A DNA stretch of 64,000 nucleotides from Variovorax paradoxus EPS (GCF_000184745.1 NC_014931.1:1302001-1366000); one strand, 5' to 3'. Shown: positions 45,151 to 55,365, counted from the stretch's first letter. The notes: a model not told the origin generated them from the letters alone. A program made the numbers and translations.

Positions 45151-45822
45151 ATGAACGAAGACTTCCATCTCTACCTCGACAGCGCCGACCTGGCAGAGTT
45201 GAAAACCTGCCTGCCGCACCCGGTGGTCCACGGCGTGACGACCAACCCGACGCTGCTGAAACGCGCGGGTGTCGGCCGCGGTGACGTGCCCGGCCTGCTG
45301 AAGCGCTGCCTCGACCTGGGTGCGCGGCAGGTGCAGGCGCAGGTGTATTCGGGCGACGTCGACGGCATGCTGGAAGACGCGAAAGTGCTGCTCTCGCATT
45401 TCGACCGCGGCCAGCTGGTCGTCAAGATTCCCGCCACGCGCCAGGGCCTCGATGCCGGCGCACGGCTCATTGCCGAGGACGTGCCTGTGACATGGACGGC
45501 CGTGTACGCACCCGAGCAGGCGCACTTCGCGGCGCAACTGGGCGCGGCCTATGCGGCGCCTTATCTCGGGCGGCTCGAGGATTCGGGTGTCGACGGATTG
45601 GGGCTCATCGCACAGATGCAGTCGCTGGTTGCGCAGCGGCCTTCGTCGGCCACGCGGCTCCTGGTGGCGAGCATCCGGTCGCGCGAGGCGTACCTGTCGC
45701 TGCTCGCGTTGGGTGTCGGCGCGATCACGATCCCGCCGCGCCTTTTTGCCGAACTGCTGGACCATCCGGCCACGCTGGCCGCCGAGCGCGGCTTCCTTGC
45801 CGATGCCGGCGATCTGACCTGA
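45151..45822 (+). CDS. Small transaldolase / fructose-6-phosphate aldolase-like protein
   Basis: 223 residues, the size of the TalC/FSA group and not of the TalB protein encoded at 32729. The Schiff-base Lys is in LVVKIPATRQG; other features are LYLDSADLAELK, GVTTNPTLLKRAG, and an ending similar to FSA. The motif following the Lys (VPVTWTAVYAPEQ) departs from the usual FSA (INCTLIF) pattern, so aldolase versus transaldolase activity is open. The ATG at 45151 has no strong ribosome site. Its place between dehydrogenase and kinase suggests it acts on a phosphorylated ketose. Confidence 0.8.
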   Translation: MNEDFHLYLDSADLAELKTCLPHPVVHGVTTNPTLLKRAGVGRGDVPGLLKRCLDLGARQVQAQVYSGDVDGMLEDAKVLLSHFDRGQLVVKIPATRQGLDAGARLIAEDVPVTWTAVYAPEQAHFAAQLGAAYAAPYLGRLEDSGVDGLGLIAQMQSLVAQRPSSATRLLVASIRSREAYLSLLALGVGAITIPPRLFAELLDHPATLAAERGFLADAGDLT

Positions 45823-45841
45823 TCCACAAGATTCAAGAACC

Positions 45842-46789
45842 ATGCGAATTGCACTCACGGGCGAAGCCCTGATCGATTTCACCGCCAGCGAAGCGGGCGC
45901 CCTGGCGTTCCTCGGCCACGAGGGCGGCTCGCCGCTCAACACGGCCGTGGCCTGCGCGCGGCTCGGGGTGCACACGGGGTTTCTCACGCAGCTGTCGACC
46001 GACCTGTTCGGCGAGCGGCTGATGGGTTTCCTGGCGCGCAACGGCGTGGACACCAGCTTCATCCTGCGCAGCAACGCGCCCTCGACGCTGGCCTTCGTCG
46101 AGCGCACGCCACAAACCAATCGCTATGCGTTCTATACAAGCGGCAGCGCCGATGCGACCTGGTCGCCCGAGCCGCTGCCGCAGCTGCCGGCGGAGTGCCG
46201 ATTCCTGCACTTCGGCTCGATCTCGCTGCTGCAGGAGCCCGCCTCGACACGCATCGCAGATCTCATTGCCGCCAACGCCGGGCGCTGCGTGATCGTGTTC
46301 GACCCCAATGTGCGGCCGAGCCTGATTCCGGACATGGCCGCGTTCCGCAATCGCGTGACGAACTGGCTGGCGATGGCCGACCTCGTCAAGCTCAGCGACG
46401 AAGATGCCGAACTGCTCGCACCCGGCCGGCCGGTCGATGCGCTGGCCGCGGACTGCCTCCAGGCCGGCGCGCGCGCGGTGATCGTCACGCGCGGCGGCGC
46501 GGGCGCCACGCTCTGGCGCACGGGGCACGCGCCGCTCACCGTGGCGGCGCCGCGCGTCACCGTGGTCGACACCATCGGCGCGGGCGACACCTTCACTGCG
46601 GGGCTCTCGGTGTCGCTGCTCGAACACGGCGTCAAGCACCCAGCCCAACTGGGCGAACTGACGGAGGAAGCCTGGACTGAAGTGATGCGCTTCGCCGCCA
46701 CCGCCGCCGCCCTGAACTGCACCCGCGAAGGCGCGGACCCACCCACCCTGGAAGCCGTTCACAACGCGCTCGCCCAAGCGGACAATTGA
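45842..46789 (+). CDS. PfkB-family sugar kinase (fructokinase type)
   Basis: Ribokinase-fold kinase of 315 residues that phosphorylates fructose (or a similar ketose) with ATP. The N-terminal motif is IALTGEALIDFTA, the substrate part GGSPLNTAVACARLG, and the C-terminal anion-hole and catalytic base lie in VVDTIGAGDTFTAGLSV. In this cluster it would trap the fructose formed from mannitol or sorbitol as fructose 6-phosphate. It starts 19 bases after the transaldolase stop. Confidence 0.9.
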   Translation: MRIALTGEALIDFTASEAGALAFLGHEGGSPLNTAVACARLGVHTGFLTQLSTDLFGERLMGFLARNGVDTSFILRSNAPSTLAFVERTPQTNRYAFYTSGSADATWSPEPLPQLPAECRFLHFGSISLLQEPASTRIADLIAANAGRCVIVFDPNVRPSLIPDMAAFRNRVTNWLAMADLVKLSDEDAELLAPGRPVDALAADCLQAGARAVIVTRGGAGATLWRTGHAPLTVAAPRVTVVDTIGAGDTFTAGLSVSLLEHGVKHPAQLGELTEEAWTEVMRFAATAAALNCTREGADPPTLEAVHNALAQADN

Positions 46790-46820
46790 GGCTGCTCCCA
46801 GGTTCTGCCTTCCTGCTGCC

Positions 46821-47777
46821 ATGACGACGTCCACACGCAAACGTTCGGTCCCCCGTCAGCGCCAACCCGAGCTGGAGCGCGACTTTGCGCGCTCTCCCTC
46901 GCTGGGCTACGAGGCTCCTGAAGAAACCGGTCTGGTGCGCTGCCTCGCGCACGGCTTTCCGAGCCCGTTGGTGCGATGGCATTTCCATGAAGACTACGAG
47001 CTGCACCTGATCACCGAGACTTCGGGCAAGGCCTTCATCGGCGACTGGATCGGGCCGTTCCAGCCCGGGCACCTGGTGCTCTGCGGGCCGCGGCTGCCGC
47101 ACAACTGGATCTCGCTCGAGGTGCCCGAAGGCGGCGCCGCAGGACGCGACCGGGTGATCCAGTTCCGGCACGAGCCTATCGAGCTCGCCGCGGCCGAGAT
47201 TCCCGAACTGCGCGAAGTGATGCAGCTGCTGGAGCGCGCGCGCCACGGCATCGAATTCTTCGGCATGTCGCAGCAGGCGCAGACGCACTGGGACAACATC
47301 AAGGCCGCGCGCGGCGCGCGCCGGCTCGGCCTGTTCCTCGAGTTCATGGCCGATCTTGCGCAATGCTCCGACTACCGGCTGCTGTCCAGCGTGCAGATGC
47401 AGGGCGCGCAGGGCAGCGACGGCGATGCGCAGGTCGACCAGATCAACGAGGTCGTCAACCGCATCACCAACAACATGGCCGAGCCGATCGCGATGTCCGA
47501 TGTGGCGGCAGAGCTCGGCATGAGCGAGAGCCGCTTCAGCCGCTTCTTCCGGCGCTCGACCGGCAACAGCTTCACCGACTTCGTCAACCGCGTGCGCATC
47601 AACAGCGCCTGCCACCTGCTGATGCAGACCGACCACTACGTGACGGACATCTGCTATCAGGTCGGCTTCAACAACGTGGCGAATTTCAACCGGCGCTTCC
47701 TGGAGATCAAGGGCATGACGCCCAGCGAATTCAGGCGCCAGGCCGACACGCGCTTCGGCTCGGGTATTTCTTCTTAG
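46821..47777 (+). CDS. AraC-family regulator of the polyol cluster
   Basis: 318 residues. The N-terminal cupin-like ligand domain (WHFHEDYELHLITETSGKA) is followed by a C-terminal double HTH of about 100 residues (MSDVAAELGMSESRFSRFFR; DICYQVGFNNVANFNRRFLE). The PSEFRRQ end is typical of the family. It most probably activates this operon in response to mannitol/sorbitol/arabitol, as MtlR does in pseudomonads; the half-sites at 38421-38456 are candidate targets. Confidence 0.9.
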   Translation: MTTSTRKRSVPRQRQPELERDFARSPSLGYEAPEETGLVRCLAHGFPSPLVRWHFHEDYELHLITETSGKAFIGDWIGPFQPGHLVLCGPRLPHNWISLEVPEGGAAGRDRVIQFRHEPIELAAAEIPELREVMQLLERARHGIEFFGMSQQAQTHWDNIKAARGARRLGLFLEFMADLAQCSDYRLLSSVQMQGAQGSDGDAQVDQINEVVNRITNNMAEPIAMSDVAAELGMSESRFSRFFRRSTGNSFTDFVNRVRINSACHLLMQTDHYVTDICYQVGFNNVANFNRRFLEIKGMTPSEFRRQADTRFGSGISS

Positions 47778-47800
47778 TCAGAAAAAGCAGGGAGCTCATC

Positions 47801-49270
47801 TTGTATCTGGGACTCGACCTCGGCACGTCCGAGCTCAAGGCGCTGTTGCTCGCCGACGATCACCGCATCGTCGGCGTCGCGCGCGCGGCACTCACGGTCG
47901 AACGGCCGCAACCGCTCTGGTCTGAGCAGGCGCCCAGCCAATGGTGGCAGGCGTTGGAAGATGTCATGACGCAGCTTCGGGGCTCGCATGCGGAAGCGCT
48001 GTCTGCCGTGCGGGCCATCGGCCTCTCGGGCCAGATGCATGGCGCGACGCTGCTCGATGCGGCTGGCGAAGTGCTGCGGCCAGCCATCCTCTGGAACGAC
48101 GGGCGCAGCGGCGCGCAATGCGACGAACTCACGCGCGCCGTGCCGCGCCTGGGCGAGATCGCGGGCAACCTCGCGATGCCGGGCTTCACGGCGCCCAAGC
48201 TCCTGTGGGTGCGCGAGCACGAGCCCGAAATCTTCAAGCGCACGGCGCGCGTGCTGCTGCCCAAGGACTGGTTGCGCTTCATGCTGAGCGGCGAGGCGGT
48301 CAGCGAGATGTCGGATGCCGCCGGCACGCTGTGGCTCGATGTGGGCGCGCGCGACTGGTCCGACGAACTGCTCGCGGCCACGGGGCTCACGCGCGATCAC
48401 ATGCCGCGGCTGGTCGAAGGCAGCGAGGTGTCGGCGAAGCTCAAACCCGAACTGGCTGCGCGTTGGGGTGTGGGCAACGGCACGGTGCTGATTGCCGGCG
48501 GTGCGGGTGACAACGCCGCGAGCGCGGTCGGCATGGGCTTGGTCGAACCGGGGCAGGGCTTCGTGTCGCTCGGTACCTCGGGCGTGGTGTTCGTCTCGAC
48601 CGATCGCTTCTTGCCGAACCCCGCGCAGGCGATGCATGCCTTCTGCCATGCGCTGCCCAAGCGCTGGCACCAGATGTCTGTGATGCTCTCGGCCGCGAGT
48701 GCGGTGAGCTGGGCAGCCAAGACTTTCAAGTTCACGGACGAAGCCGCGCTGCTCGAAGCGGCGGCATCGGTCGCGCTGGCGGACCGGGCGCGTTGCCCGC
48801 TGTTTCTGCCGTACCTGTCGGGCGAACGCTCGCCGCACAACAACCCGAATGCGCAGGGCGCGCTGTTCGGCCTCACGCATGCGCACGGCCCGGCGGATAT
48901 CGCCTATGCCGTGGTCGAAGGCGTGAGCTTCGGCCTGCGCGACGGCTTCGACACCCTGCGCCTGCCGGCCGACATGCCGCTGCGCGAAGTTGCGCTGGTG
49001 GGTGGCGGTGCGCGGAGCATCTGGTGGGGGCAACTGCTGGCGGATATCTTCCAAGTGCCGCTCACGCTGTATGCAGGCAGCGAAACGGGCGGGGCGCTCG
49101 GTGCGGCACGGCTTGCGTGGCTGGCCGATGGCGGTGCCGTGGCCGAGGTGTGCACGCTGCCGCCGGTCAAGCAGAAACTGACGCCTTCGTCCGAAGGGGG
49201 CGATGGGCACAAGACGCGGCATGCGCGCTTCCAGGTTCTGTACATGGCGCTGCGCGATCAGTTTCGATAA
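47801..49270 (+). CDS. xylB: Xylulokinase
   Basis: FGGY-family kinase of 489 residues making D-xylulose 5-phosphate from D-xylulose. N-terminal phosphate loop LYLGLDLGTSELKALLL, GLSGQMHGATLLD, ILWNDGRSGAQ, then the C-terminal FGGY motifs GAGDNAASAVGMG, LGTSGVVF and LVGGGARSIWWGQLLADIF. The start is TTG 47801, supported by GCAGGGAG at good spacing and by the phosphate loop beginning right there; no ATG fits. It implies that arabitol (via xylulose) is one of the cluster's substrates. The cluster ends here. Confidence 0.9.
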   Translation: MYLGLDLGTSELKALLLADDHRIVGVARAALTVERPQPLWSEQAPSQWWQALEDVMTQLRGSHAEALSAVRAIGLSGQMHGATLLDAAGEVLRPAILWNDGRSGAQCDELTRAVPRLGEIAGNLAMPGFTAPKLLWVREHEPEIFKRTARVLLPKDWLRFMLSGEAVSEMSDAAGTLWLDVGARDWSDELLAATGLTRDHMPRLVEGSEVSAKLKPELAARWGVGNGTVLIAGGAGDNAASAVGMGLVEPGQGFVSLGTSGVVFVSTDRFLPNPAQAMHAFCHALPKRWHQMSVMLSAASAVSWAAKTFKFTDEAALLEAAASVALADRARCPLFLPYLSGERSPHNNPNAQGALFGLTHAHGPADIAYAVVEGVSFGLRDGFDTLRLPADMPLREVALVGGGARSIWWGQLLADIFQVPLTLYAGSETGGALGAARLAWLADGGAVAEVCTLPPVKQKLTPSSEGGDGHKTRHARFQVLYMALRDQFR

Positions 49271-49296
49271 CTTCAAACCGTTCGCACATACGCCAA

Positions 49297-49358
49297 ACCG
49301 TTCGGGCTGATCCTGTCGAAGCTTCGCGTAAGGCTTCGACAAGCTCAGCCCGAACGGT
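49297..49358. repeat. Long dyad intergenic repeat
   Basis: Perfect 14-bp outer arms ACCGTTCGGGCTGA / TCAGCCCGAACGGT (49297-49310, 49345-49358) and 9-bp inner arms TGTCGAAGC / GCTTCGACA (49314-49322, 49333-49341). This matches in style the CCGTTCGGGCTGAG...TCGAAGC repeats scattered in many proteobacterial genomes. It lies between the convergent xylB and groEL genes. Confidence 0.75.
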
Positions 49359-49394
49359 CTGCGGTGTCTGAACAGCTTGAGGTCTGAACAGACG

Positions 49395-49422
49395 AAAAAA
49401 AGGGCCGCTTGCACGGCCCTTT
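49395..49422 (-). terminator. groEL terminator
   Basis: Stem AAAGGGCCG / CGGCCCTTT with a six-base loop; on the minus strand it is followed by seven T. It stands 30 bases after the groEL stop and can also slow rightward transcription from xylB. Confidence 0.88.
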
Positions 49423-49451
49423 CGTTTTGGTGAGCAGAGCTCAGCCGGGCA

Positions 49452-51110
<1,659 letters not shown>

Positions 51111-51186
51111 TTACTCCAGAATTTGAATCTAATCAGTTGAGGACAGAGCAATCCGCGCTTCGCGTCGGCTTGGTCTGTCCCGCAAA

Positions 51187-51480
51187 TCACTTGGCTTCGA
51201 CAACCGCGAACAGGTCGTCTTCCTTCATCACGAGCAGTTCGTCGCCATCGACCTTGACGGTCTGGCCGCTGTACTTGCCGAACAGGACGCGGTCGCCGAC
51301 CTTGACGGTCAGTGCGGCCAGATCGCCCTTGTCGTTGCGCTTGCCCGGGCCGACGGCCAGGACTTCACCCTGATCGGGCTTTTCGGCGGCTGCGTCGGGG
51401 ATGACGATGCCGGAGGCGGTCTTGGTTTCGCTGTCGATACGCTTGACGATCACGCGATCGGCCAAAGGACGAAGTTTCAT
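51187..51480 (-). CDS. groS: Co-chaperonin GroES
   Basis: 10-kDa lid of the GroEL chamber, 97 residues. Typical start [20 protein letters not shown], mobile loop near residues 17-34 ([18 protein letters not shown]), and [17 protein letters not shown] 51480 is preceded by CAGGAGA; a longer reading frame upstream covers the leader and is rejected. A CIRCE operator and a heat-shock-like promoter lie upstream, so the operon should be repressed by HrcA and induced by heat. Confidence 0.98.
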   Translation of the reverse strand: MKLRPLADRVIVKRIDSETKTASGIVIPDAAAEKPDQGEVLAVGPGKRNDKGDLAALTVKVGDRVLFGKYSGQTVKVDGDELLVMKEDDLFAVVEAK

Positions 51481-51569
51481 TGCATCTCCTGGATATGGAT
51501 AAGAAACGGGTTGGTGGTCGGGCGCCGGACCCGGAGGTTGGCGACCCATCGACTGAGGAGCGAGGGTTG

Positions 51570-51596
51570 TTAGCACTCATCATCAGCGAGTGCTAA
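51570..51596. promoter_or_regulatory. CIRCE operator (HrcA binding site)
   Basis: TTAGCACTC, nine-base spacer, GAGTGCTAA: a perfect match to the CIRCE inverted repeat, 90 bases upstream of groES. HrcA bound here blocks groESL transcription until heat stress. Confidence 0.97.
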
Positions 51597-51623
51597 TCAT
51601 AAGGGCAATCGATGACGTTTCAA
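51596..51623 (-). promoter_or_regulatory. groES promoter with sigma-70 and sigma-32 features
   Basis: On the minus strand, TTGAAA, 16 bases, TATGAT gives a good sigma-70 promoter whose end abuts CIRCE. The -35 is extended as CTGCCCTTGAAA, and CCCTTAT lies 13 bases after CTTGAA, close to the heat-shock sigma pattern. The remaining 140 bases to the next gene hold nothing else recognisable. Confidence 0.65.
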
Positions 51624-51743
51624 GGGCAGGGGATTGCCGCGGCAGCGCGAAGCACGCTGTTGGAAGTCAACGAAAGTACGCTTTATGGTTCGTATTAGCC
51701 GTTCGCGCTTCATGAAAAACGCCGTGCGGCCCACCATGCAGGG

Positions 51744-52994
51744 ATGCCTCCAACACTTCCGATCCAGGTCGATCGCCTCTGGCAGCGCCTGGAGACCCTC
51801 GCCTCATTCACCCGCCCCGACGTTCCCTGGACGCGCCGAGCCTTTTCGCCGGAATTCGACCGCGCAAGGGATTGGCTGCGCAGCCAGTTCGAGCAAGCCG
51901 GGCTCACCGTCTGGACCGACGCCGCCGGCAATCTGACCGGGCGCCGCGAGGGCACCCAGCCCGGGCTGGCGCCGCTGGTCACCGGCTCGCACTGCGACAC
52001 CGTGGTGGGCGGTGGCCGTTTCGACGGCATCCTGGGCGTGCTCGCGGGGCTCGAGGCGGCGCAATCGCTCCACGAGGGCGGCGTCTTGCTGCGCCATCCG
52101 CTGGAAGTGATCGATTTCCTGTCCGAAGAACCCAGCGACTACGGCATTTCCTGCGTGGGAAGCCGCGCGTTCGCCGGCACGCTGGACGCGGCCATGCTCG
52201 CCTCCCGCAACGAGGCGGGCGAAGGTCTCGCAGAGGCCATGCAACGCATCGGCGCCCGACCCGATGGCCTGGCCGTAGCGGCCCGCGGGCCCGGCGGCAT
52301 CGCTGCTTTCGTGGAACTGCACATCGAGCAGGGTCCGGTGCTGGAGCGAGAAGGGCTGCCCATCGGGGTGGTCACCGACATCGTGGGCATCCGCCGCGTC
52401 GCGTTCACGGTGACCGGGCAACCGGATCACGCCGGCACCACCCCGATGGACATCCGCCGCGACGCCCTCGTCGGCGCAGCGCGGCTGATCGATACGGTGC
52501 ACCGCGAGGCGAGTGCCATGGACGGCCGCCCGCACTACGTGGTGGCGACGATCGGCCGGATCTCGATGAGCCCCAACGTGCCCAACGCCGTGCCCGGCCG
52601 GGTCGACATGGTGCTCGAGGTGCGCAGCAACGCGCAGGCAGTGCTCGACGACTTTCCCGAGCGCGCGATGGCGTTGTGCCGCGACGACTTCCGGCGGCTG
52701 CGGGTCGGCTGCAGCGCCGCGCCCCTGACGCAGACGCCGCCCACGCAGTGCGACGACATCGTGATGCGGGCCGTCGCCCAGGCCGCGGACCGCCTAGCAC
52801 TGCCGCACCGGACATTGCCCAGCGGTGCCGGTCACGACGCAATGCACGTCGCGGCCGCTGGCCCGATGGGGATGATCTTCATCCCCTGCCTCGACGGGCG
52901 CAGCCACTGCCAGGAAGAGTGGGCGAGCAAGGAGCAGGTGGCCGCCGGTGCCCGGGTACTGGCGGAAACGCTCAGGGTGCTGGACGCACGCTAG
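51744..52994 (+). CDS. M20-family N-carbamoyl amino acid / allantoate amidohydrolase
   Basis: Zn or Mn enzyme of 416 residues in the hydantoinase/carbamoylase (AmaB, AllC) subgroup of M20 peptidases. Metal ligands lie in TGSHCDTVVGGGRFDGILG, LSEEPSDYGISCVGSRAFAG, ELHIEQGPVLE and SGAGHDAMHVA; the dimerisation lid begins at TGQPDHAGTTPMDIRRDA. These enzymes split N-carbamoyl amino acids, β-ureidopropionate or allantoate. The neighbouring transcarbamylase-like and LysR genes would fit ureide breakdown. The stop overlaps the end of the opposite LysR gene by 23 bases. Confidence 0.88.
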   Translation: MPPTLPIQVDRLWQRLETLASFTRPDVPWTRRAFSPEFDRARDWLRSQFEQAGLTVWTDAAGNLTGRREGTQPGLAPLVTGSHCDTVVGGGRFDGILGVLAGLEAAQSLHEGGVLLRHPLEVIDFLSEEPSDYGISCVGSRAFAGTLDAAMLASRNEAGEGLAEAMQRIGARPDGLAVAARGPGGIAAFVELHIEQGPVLEREGLPIGVVTDIVGIRRVAFTVTGQPDHAGTTPMDIRRDALVGAARLIDTVHREASAMDGRPHYVVATIGRISMSPNVPNAVPGRVDMVLEVRSNAQAVLDDFPERAMALCRDDFRRLRVGCSAAPLTQTPPTQCDDIVMRAVAQAADRLALPHRTLPSGAGHDAMHVAAAGPMGMIFIPCLDGRSHCQEEWASKEQVAAGARVLAETLRVLDAR

Positions 52995-53931
52995 CCGCCG
53001 CCACTGCCGCGACTTCGAAGGCCTGCCCCGCCGCCACGATGGCGTCGATGACCTGCCGCAAGCCCTTGCTCACTGGCTTGTCGTTGCGAGCAACCAGCGC
53101 GAGGGTGCGGTGCAGCGGCGGGTGGAGCGGGCGCAGGTCGAGTTCGGGGTGGTGCCCCTGGCCCGTGACCGCCATCTTCGGCAGGATCGCCACACCCAGC
53201 CCGGCCGCGACCATGGCCTTGATGGCTTCGACGCTGTCGAACTCCATGACCGGCGGCGAAGCATGCCCGCCGCGCCGCAGCCAATCGTCGACGATGCCCC
53301 GCGCGCTGGCTTCGGACACGAACTTCACAAGCGGCAGCGATTGCAGCGCGGCCACCGTCACCTCGGCGGGCCAGTCGATGCTGCCGCGCCGGCAGATGGC
53401 GACGAAGTCGTCGCGCAGGATCGGCGTGACCGACAGCGCACGCGAGTTGACCGGCAGCGTGACCACTGCGGCATCGAGCGTGTTGTCTTCCACGCGCCGT
53501 ACGTAGCCCTCGGTGTTGCCCGTGCTCACGATGATGTTGAGCAGCGGAAAGCGTGCGCGCAGATCGCGCAGCGCCGGAGGCAGCAGGTAGAGGCAACTGG
53601 TGCCGCCGGTGCCCAGCCGAACGCGGCCCGCCACGCCCGCCGAGTGGAAGGTGGCGGCGTTGATCGCGTTGGAAAGCGCCGCCGCCACGTGTGGAAGCTC
53701 CGCCATCAGGTCGGTGCCCGCAGGCGTGGGGCCGACGCGTCGGCCGACCCGTTCGATGAGGCGCACGCCCAGGCGTCTCTCGAGTTGTTTGACTTGCACG
53801 CTGACCGCCGGCTGCGTCAGGCCGAGCCGTTCGGCTGCGGCTGAAAAACTACCTAATTCGAGCACCAGTGAAAAAGTGTGCAATTGCTCGAAATTAATAG
53901 ACGAAGCCAAATTGTTTTTTATGAGATGCAT
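52972..53931 (-). CDS. LysR-family transcriptional regulator
   Basis: 319 residues. N-terminal HTH at about 14-72 (FSAAAERLGLTQPAVSVQVK), then the effector-binding domain (RVRLGTGGTSCLYLLPPALR; VSTGNTEGYVRRVEDNTLDA). ATG 53931 is used; the first 12 residues (MHLIKNNLASSI) come before the family's usual start at NFEQLHTF. The gene is divergent from the truncated transcarbamylase, so it may have controlled that gene and the amidase. Its 5' end and the divergent region are less GC-rich than the surroundings. Confidence 0.88.
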   Translation of the reverse strand: MHLIKNNLASSINFEQLHTFSLVLELGSFSAAAERLGLTQPAVSVQVKQLERRLGVRLIERVGRRVGPTPAGTDLMAELPHVAAALSNAINAATFHSAGVAGRVRLGTGGTSCLYLLPPALRDLRARFPLLNIIVSTGNTEGYVRRVEDNTLDAAVVTLPVNSRALSVTPILRDDFVAICRRGSIDWPAEVTVAALQSLPLVKFVSEASARGIVDDWLRRGGHASPPVMEFDSVEAIKAMVAAGLGVAILPKMAVTGQGHHPELDLRPLHPPLHRTLALVARNDKPVSKGLRQVIDAIVAAGQAFEVAAVAAASVRPAP

Positions 53932-54099
53932 AACGATGCACGGCTTCTTTTAAGAATGCGTGAATACAAAAATGATTGGGGGAGGGCAAAGAGCAAAAAA
54001 CATCGACCGAACGAATTGGATGCCAAGGTTGGCGAGATCCGACGGGAGGTTATATGCCAAGGACCCGCATTTCAAAACAAGCTGCTCAAGGGGAATGGC

Positions 54100-55365
54100 A
54101 TGCAGGACCTTATTTCCATCGAGGATCTTTCCAGAGGCGAAATCGAAAACCTGTTTTCGACCGTCGATCATTTGCGGCACACGCCCGATGTCTTCAGGCA
54201 CGCGCTCGCCGGGCGTGTGGTGTGCACGCTCTTTTTCGAGCCGAGCACGCGGACACGGCTGGGCTTCGAGGCGGCGGCGCATCGCCTGGGCGCGCGCGTG
54301 CTGAGCGTGGCCGACATGCGCAACACGCGGCTGGAGCTTGGTGAAAGCCTGCTGGACACCACGCGCATGGTCGGCTTCTATTGCGACGCGGTGGTTGCGC
54401 GCCATGTGGAGGACGGCGTCATGCACCGCATCAAGGAAACGGTTCGCGTGCCGCTCATCAATGCCGGCGAGGGGCAGGTTCGGCATCCGAGCCAGACGTT
54501 GATCGATCTATACACGCTGCACGAACACTTTGGCGCTATTGACAACCTGCACGTGGGCATTGCCGGTGGTATTCGTTATTCGCGCGCGGCGAAATCGCTG
54601 ATTGCTGGGTTGCGCAAATTCAGCAATATCCGCCTTCACTTGGTGGATGCGGTGCAGGAGATGGACGAAGGCACCGAATTTCCCCGGGAACTCGGTGAAT
54701 TGAACGGCGTGCCCGCGCTCGAATATTCGTCCATGAAGGAAATGATCGGACATGTCGATGTCGTGTACGTAGTGCGCGTTCAGCAAGAAAAATTCACCGA
54801 TCCGGCGGCCTACCAGCGCCAGTTGAACAAGTGCCGGCTGCATCGCGCACTGTTGTCTCGCGCGTCGCCGAGCCTGGTCGTCATGCACTGCCTGCCGCGT
54901 GCCGACGAGCTCGGTGGCGGTCACCATCGGCGGTGGCGCGACCGCGGGCGTGCCGCTGCTGCTCATGGGACATTCGGCGGCGCAGAGCATCGCCACGGTC
55001 ATGACACGCATCAACCTGCTGGTAGTCGGTGCATCGGTGACCACGTTCATCTCCAGCGGCGTTGTCGACTTTCGCCTGGGCATCCCCTTGTTCGTCGGCT
55101 GTGCGGCGGGTGGATGGCTCGGCGCGTGGGTGGCCCGCGTGACAAATCCGAAGCGCATGAAGGCCGCCTTTCAGGCCTTCACGCTGTTGCTGGGTGCCAA
55201 GCTGTTGTGGGAAGCGTGGGCGGCGGGTTAGTAGACCCCGAATGCGCAGTGCGCGATCGGCGGGCCGCTACAACTGGTCGGTCGGCACGAACCACGAAAA
55301 AAGCAGCAGTTGAAGCCGGGTCAGCATGCTCGAATCCGGCTCGCTGTCGAGCACTTCGTTGTTGA
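54100..55365 (+). pseudogene. Truncated aspartate-carbamoyltransferase-like gene with foreign 3' end
   Basis: The reading frame is 421 residues but only the first 271 are transcarbamylase; family members have about 305-310. It retains FFEPSTRTRLGFEAAAHRLG (carbamoyl-phosphate site), the RHPSQTLIDLYTL motif, VVYVVRVQQEKF and MHCLPRADEL. After base 54912 homology stops and the frame reads antisense-like, low-complexity sequence through a TauE/SafE remnant and into the phospholipase gene. The loop that normally carries the catalytic Ser80 and Lys84 of PyrB (SSLGKKGET) reads NTRLELGES, with neither Lys, so even the intact ancestor was probably not a standard aspartate carbamoyltransferase. ATG 54100 has AAGGGGAA before it. 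The last helices needed for domain packing are missing, so it is most likely inactive. Confidence 0.75.
54899..55231 (+). pseudogene. C-terminal remnant of a TauE/SafE (TSUP) membrane transporter
   Basis: 110 residues in a frame different from the transcarbamylase. The pattern VAVTIGGGATAGVPLLLMGH, followed by hydrophobic helices (RINLLVVGASVTTFISSGVV, LGIPLFVGCAAGGWLGAWVA) and the family-type ending KRMKAAFQAFTLLLGAKLLW, is the second half of a TSUP (sulfite/organosulfonate exporter) protein, normally about 250 residues. The first half is absent: homology begins at about 54908, exactly where the transcarbamylase ends. GTG 54899 belongs to the transcarbamylase part and is no natural start. 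Confidence 0.72.

Noticed and set aside
54899..55231. The 110-residue frame as a complete small membrane protein
   Set aside because: It starts inside transcarbamylase sequence and matches only the second half of the TSUP family, so it is a remnant.
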